NCBI GenBank assembly: GCA_015663855.1
Contig: DQRJ01000077.1
Span: 1-24,351 of the forward strand
Direction of reading: 5' to 3'
Length of the DNA stretch: 24,351 nucleotides
DNA from: Flavobacteriales bacterium
GTDB lineage: Bacteria; Bacteroidota; Bacteroidia; Flavobacteriales_D; Sanyastnellaceae
This document shows, piece by piece, positions 21,967-24,351 of this stretch. The translations under genes and the position numbers were made by a program. The notes under the pieces are model-generated. The model saw only the letters and a list, made by a program, of their open reading frames with translations, ran no database searches and had not been told where the DNA came from. How positions within the stretch are numbered: position 1 is the stretch's first letter; the number at the start of each line of letters is the position of its first letter.

Positions 21967-24305
21967 AACTTCCAGTCAATCGAGACTGAAGGAAGGAAAG
22001 GAAGTTGATTTTTCCTTTGGCCTGTAATTCTATTAATATAGAACACATTTTCTCGGCTGTACACATTTGTTATCCCAGCGGTGAAGTCCAAATCTCCTCC
22101 TCCTACTCCCTTGAAAGTCCTCTTAACACTCACGTCTAAGCGGTGATATGACGGTAAACGCCCCTCGTTTAATCCAGCATAGTAGATAGTGATATCGCCA
22201 GCATTTTGCGTGATATAGTCTGAAGAGATGCCACCTGATACATTTGGAGACTGGTAGTAACCCTGACTCTGCGTGAATGGCAGACCAGACCCTAAAGCCC
22301 AACGCGCACTCGCTTGCCATGCTTGATTCTTACCGAAATCTTGAGAGGCCACAAGGTTCATGTTGTGACGTCTATCGAAAACAGGATCATACCATCTGCT
22401 ACCATCCCATCTATCCACATTCCCTAGACCGTAAACAAACCACAGGTAGGTATGCTTCAGCTCGTATTTGAGCACCATATCTACACCTTGGGCAAATCCC
22501 GATTCTATGATGTAATCCAAACGCAGTACTTCCGGAACATCGTTGTGATCTGCGTCATCCGGAAATAATTTCTGGCGGTTCGTATTCGTTAATTGAGTGA
22601 ACTGCTTGAGATACCCTTCTACATTGAGATTTAAGTTCTCCGTTAAATCATACTCAAATCCAGCAACTACGTGGTTCGCTGTTTGAAGGGAGTGAGTAAC
22701 ACTTGAGGATTGGCCTGAAGGGGCTACAAATTCAGACTGCAAATTCTCAGGGCCAGAAAGGAATCCATAGAACAGATTCACCACATCACGATCCGAATTC
22801 GCACTGATTATATTCTGAGAATACATACCCGCCGCCAGCTTTAATCTAAGCCTCTCATTGTATTTATACTTTAGCCCGAAACGTGGTTCAGGACGAAACT
22901 TAGCTAAAGAACTGTAGTACTGCATTCTCATGCTTGGCTGCACAATTAACTTCCCTCTACTAATTGTATAATCAATGTAGCCACCAAACTCCGTGGTGTT
23001 TTCCGTCTGCTCCACTATAACATTAAGAGAATTAAAAGTACTGAAATCAGTTTCAAGCCCCACCACTTCTAGCCCATACTCAACATTATCATCTCCGAGT
23101 ACATATTTAAAGTCTAAGCCGAAATTAAAACCGTTAACGTTGCTATACCTATCGCTCAACGCTCCTTCCTGAAGCCCTATACCATAACTACTCATGGCAA
23201 AATGACCCTTAACAAGTACCGCTGAGCCGGGAGGCACGATGGTGAAGTTTCCTCCTCCGCCAACGTTTTTCCAGCCATAATCGGCAAACGAAACACCCGT
23301 TGAATCATCGAGGACACTGGCGTGATCAGAAAACCCGAAACCGAATAAACTAAGCTTCGAACCAGCTCCTCCAAAGGTGATTTTACCATACGTATCGGTA
23401 AACCCGAAGGGCAACTTCCCTCCGTCTATGTAAGGGTACAGGAATTGAGAGGTCTTCTCGAGGTAGCTGTGTTTCATAGATACCAAGTAACTTATCCCTC
23501 CAGCTCTATTAGTCATTTTCTTAAGAGGACCTTCAAGCATGATTTTCGCTCCGAAAGGACTTGCCCCAATAATAACCTTCTGCTCTCGCATATTTCCATC
23601 CTTCGTTTTAATGTCCATTACAGACGAAATTCTTCCTCCGTATTTTGCTGAGAAAGCTCCCGTATAAATGTCTGCGTTAGCTAAAGCGTCCGAGTCGAAC
23701 ACGGAGAATAGACCTATACTATGGAAGGCGTTGTATATAATCATTCCATCGAGCAAAACTTTGTTCTGAATCGGAGAGCCTCCACGAATATATAATTGGC
23801 CTCCTTGATCGCCTGTTGAGACGAATCCTGGAAGAACTTGAAGGACCTGAACGAGGTCAGCTTGCCCACCGAAACTAGGTATATGTTTAATGTCTGCTGG
23901 CCTTATCGTCTCAACTGACATCCGAACGCTATTGCGTTGCTCCTCCCTATCCGCGGACACTTCGGCACCATCAAGTTGAACCACTCCCGCTTCAAGTAAG
24001 TAACTTTTAGTCAACATCTTACCGTTAACTACCTGAATCTTTTCTTTAACATTCTTGTACTCGATACTAGACACTACCAAATAATATTCCCCTTCTGGAA
24101 CCTTACTCAAACTATAGAATCCCGACACATCTGTGATTACTCCATATTTAGTTCCTTCTAACGAAACACTCGCAAACATAACTGCCTCTCCAGTAGATTC
24201 GGAATGAATAAATCCTTTCACGGTTCCTTGAGATAGTAAAGGAGTCGAAAATAGCATGGCATATAAAAACCAACTGAAAAGATATCTTGTTCTAGTTACT
24301 TGCAT
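21963..24305 (-). CDS. TonB-dependent receptor with carboxypeptidase-regulatory-like domain
   Basis: Outer-membrane active transporter of 780 residues. A signal peptide (ending LLSQ, about residue 26) precedes a carboxypeptidase D regulatory-like beta domain (about 27-112: GFIHSESTGEAVMFASVSLEG, DVSGFYSLSKVPEGEYYL). The plug domain (about 125-235) has GGQLYIRGGSPIQNKVLLDGMIIYN and GAFSAKYGGRISSVMDIKT. The remainder is a 22-strand barrel with the aromatic C-terminus SVSIDWKF. No SusD partner is adjacent, so it is not a SusCD polysaccharide system; siderophore, vitamin or peptide uptake are all possible. It ends at the recN stop with overlapping stop codons. A TATCTTCG box lies 7 nt before the ATG. 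Confidence 0.93.
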   Translation of the reverse strand: MQVTRTRYLFSWFLYAMLFSTPLLSQGTVKGFIHSESTGEAVMFASVSLEGTKYGVITDVSGFYSLSKVPEGEYYLVVSSIEYKNVKEKIQVVNGKMLTKSYLLEAGVVQLDGAEVSADREEQRNSVRMSVETIRPADIKHIPSFGGQADLVQVLQVLPGFVSTGDQGGQLYIRGGSPIQNKVLLDGMIIYNAFHSIGLFSVFDSDALANADIYTGAFSAKYGGRISSVMDIKTKDGNMREQKVIIGASPFGAKIMLEGPLKKMTNRAGGISYLVSMKHSYLEKTSQFLYPYIDGGKLPFGFTDTYGKITFGGAGSKLSLFGFGFSDHASVLDDSTGVSFADYGWKNVGGGGNFTIVPPGSAVLVKGHFAMSSYGIGLQEGALSDRYSNVNGFNFGLDFKYVLGDDNVEYGLEVVGLETDFSTFNSLNVIVEQTENTTEFGGYIDYTISRGKLIVQPSMRMQYYSSLAKFRPEPRFGLKYKYNERLRLKLAAGMYSQNIISANSDRDVVNLFYGFLSGPENLQSEFVAPSGQSSSVTHSLQTANHVVAGFEYDLTENLNLNVEGYLKQFTQLTNTNRQKLFPDDADHNDVPEVLRLDYIIESGFAQGVDMVLKYELKHTYLWFVYGLGNVDRWDGSRWYDPVFDRRHNMNLVASQDFGKNQAWQASARWALGSGLPFTQSQGYYQSPNVSGGISSDYITQNAGDITIYYAGLNEGRLPSYHRLDVSVKRTFKGVGGGDLDFTAGITNVYSRENVFYINRITGQRKNQLPFLPSVSIDWKF

Positions 24306-24312
24306 GGTTCGG

Positions 24313-24320
24313 CGAAGATA
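24313..24320 (-). promoter_or_regulatory. possible -7 box of the TonB receptor gene
   Basis: TATCTTCG on the minus strand has one mismatch to TAnnTTTG and ends 7 nt before the ATG. The window ends 31 bp farther upstream, so a -33 element cannot be judged. Confidence 0.35.
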
Positions 24321-24351
24321 ACATCTAAAAGGATAATCTTTTTTCGATTAT

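Overview
The window looks like a chromosomal segment of a marine Bacteroidota, most likely a Flavobacteriales member near the Cryomorphaceae/Schleiferiaceae. The signs are the gene order bamD-rpoZ-coaBC-DUF4835(porD)-recN, a TonB receptor with a carboxypeptidase-regulatory-like N-terminus, a DUF4369/TlpA lipoprotein, a secreted protein with a dockerin-like C-terminus, no Shine-Dalgarno sequences, and several TAnnTTTG-type -7 promoter boxes. Coding density is very high. No stretch above about 165 bp lacks a gene, and I see no tRNA, rRNA, CRISPR array or insertion sequence.

Layout. (1) 88-2159, minus: a secreted protein followed, with an ATGA overlap, by a WYL-domain transcription regulator. 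(2) 2229-3938, plus: pyrG (CTP synthase), convergent with an ElaA-like acetyltransferase and a PEGA lipoprotein; a small outer-membrane barrel protein with a canonical terminator follows. (3) 5533-8591, plus: the ABC-F ATPase uup and a thioredoxin-fold lipoprotein, separated by a perfect 15-bp palindrome. (4) 8588-12703: a phenylacetyl-CoA epoxidase locus, with paaE divergent from paaA-paaB-paaC-paaD-paaI. (5) 12679-16559, minus: a PLP-dependent acyl-CoA transferase (serine palmitoyltransferase/cysteate acyltransferase type), truA, and an ABC exporter broken by a one-base frameshift in an A7 run. (6) 16646-21966, plus: bamD, rpoZ with a tandem-repeat tail, coaBC, DUF4835/porD and recN. (7) 21963-24305, minus: a TonB-dependent receptor.

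How the genes work together. PaaABCE is the complete epoxidase that turns phenylacetyl-CoA into ring-1,2-epoxyphenylacetyl-CoA. PaaD is its probable Fe-S/metal maturation factor and PaaI the protective thioesterase. The ring-opening and beta-oxidation genes (paaG, paaZ, paaF, paaH, paaJ), the ligase paaK and a dedicated regulator are not in the window. The rest is mostly core metabolism and cell-envelope biogenesis.

I did not find a convincing new multi-gene system. The most notable signals are small: a repeated -7-like box lying exactly 4 nt before the start codon of lead genes, suggesting leaderless mRNAs; a palindrome present twice at co-directional gene junctions; the exporter frameshift; a 15-bp in-frame tandem repeat in the RNA polymerase omega gene; and convergent genes whose stop codons overlap.
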